NCBI GenBank assembly: GCA_964498605.1 | Contig: CAZCHK010000085.1 | Coordinates: forward strand, 1 to 6,289 | Reading direction: 5' to 3' | From: JBGQAS01 sp964498605 | GTDB taxonomy: Bacteria > Chloroflexota > Anaerolineae > Anaerolineales > Anaerolineaceae | Length of the DNA stretch: 6,289 nt | Shown: positions 6,219-6,289 of the stretch, piece by piece | Layout of the letters: every line of letters starts with the position of its first letter | Position numbering within the stretch: position 1 is the first letter of the stretch | Position numbers and translations under genes: made by a program | Notes under the pieces: generated by a model | Told to the model about the DNA's origin: nothing | Database searches by the model: none | What the model saw: the letters and a program-made list of their open reading frames with translations, nothing else

Positions 6219-6224
6219 AAGGGG
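6219..6224 (+). promoter_or_regulatory. Shine-Dalgarno site for a possible downstream gene
   Basis: AAGGGG lies 6 bases before the ATG at 6231, a strong match with ideal spacing. It is the main reason to believe a gene begins there. Confidence 0.45.
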
Positions 6225-6230
6225 ATCAGA

Positions 6231-6289
6231 ATGATACCAATTCAAGGAAAAACGCGACTCGCCCTGACCAATCCTGCTGGAATTCAATT
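6231..6289 (+). CDS. Possible start of a further gene, truncated by the window edge
   Basis: ATG at 6231 opens a frame of 19 codons (beginning MIPIQGKTRLALTNPAG) with no stop before the window ends. The support is the AAGGGG ribosome site 6 bases upstream and the position 78 bases after the dehydrogenase on the same strand, with no terminator hairpin between them, which suits a second gene in an operon. The residues are too few to recognise a family. If real, its identity would be the best clue to the dehydrogenase substrate. Confidence 0.42.
   Translation, partial: MIPIQGKTRLALTNPAGIQ

Noticed and set aside
6153..6230. TAAGAC ... GTCTTA pairing as a terminator after the dehydrogenase
   Set aside because: Only 6 bp with a loop of several dozen bases and no T-tract after it, so it is unlikely to end transcription.
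1..6289. Insertion sequences, CRISPR arrays, tRNA or rRNA genes
   Set aside because: No transposase-like frame, no regularly spaced repeats and no cloverleaf or rRNA-like stretch was seen; every gap between genes is shorter than about 210 bases.

Overview
The window looks like chromosomal DNA from an environmental bacterium, possibly a Chloroflexota (Anaerolineae-like) lineage. That guess rests on gene style only: two secreted lipoproteins, a T/P-rich linker after a lipobox, a repeat propeller, an FGE-sulfatase-type domain and an Ldh2-family dehydrogenase. No rRNA or marker gene is present to confirm it. There is no tRNA, CRISPR array, transposase or phage gene.

Layout. (1) Bases 2-142 (+) hold the last 46 codons of a formylglycine-generating-enzyme/SUMF1-type protein. 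A perfect 12-bp-stem hairpin (210-236) separates it from the convergent minus-strand genes. (2) Bases 270-1616 (-) encode a 448-aa lipoprotein predicted to form a seven-bladed beta-propeller. (3) Bases 1704-3509 (-) encode a ~601-aa lipoprotein with an unrecognised N-terminal region of about 260 residues and a C-terminal serine beta-lactamase/penicillin-binding-protein-like domain. (4) Bases 3601-4848 (-) encode a 12-TM major facilitator superfamily transporter. (5) A ~206-bp divergent promoter region carries two putative TACAAT -10 boxes and an 11-bp direct repeat. (6) Bases 5055-6152 (+) encode a complete Ldh2/malate-L-lactate-type NAD(P)-dependent 2-hydroxyacid dehydrogenase. (7) A possible further gene starts at 6231 behind a good Shine-Dalgarno sequence and runs off the window.

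How they may work together. The two lipoproteins are adjacent and codirectional and probably sit on the outer face of the cytoplasmic membrane, one as a hydrolase and the other as a repeat scaffold or sensor. The transporter and the dehydrogenase are divergent and share a compact control region, so the MFS protein may move the hydroxy/keto acid handled by the dehydrogenase. Both links are inferred from gene order only.

Three start codons were placed by ribosome binding sites and differ from the longest open frames: 3509 rather than a GTG at 3512, 4848 rather than a GTG at 4884, and 5055 rather than an ATG at 5043. No clearly new multi-gene system is demonstrated. The most interesting leads are the FGE-type tail with a cruciform-capable repeat behind it, the atypical two-domain serine hydrolase, and the divergent control region.
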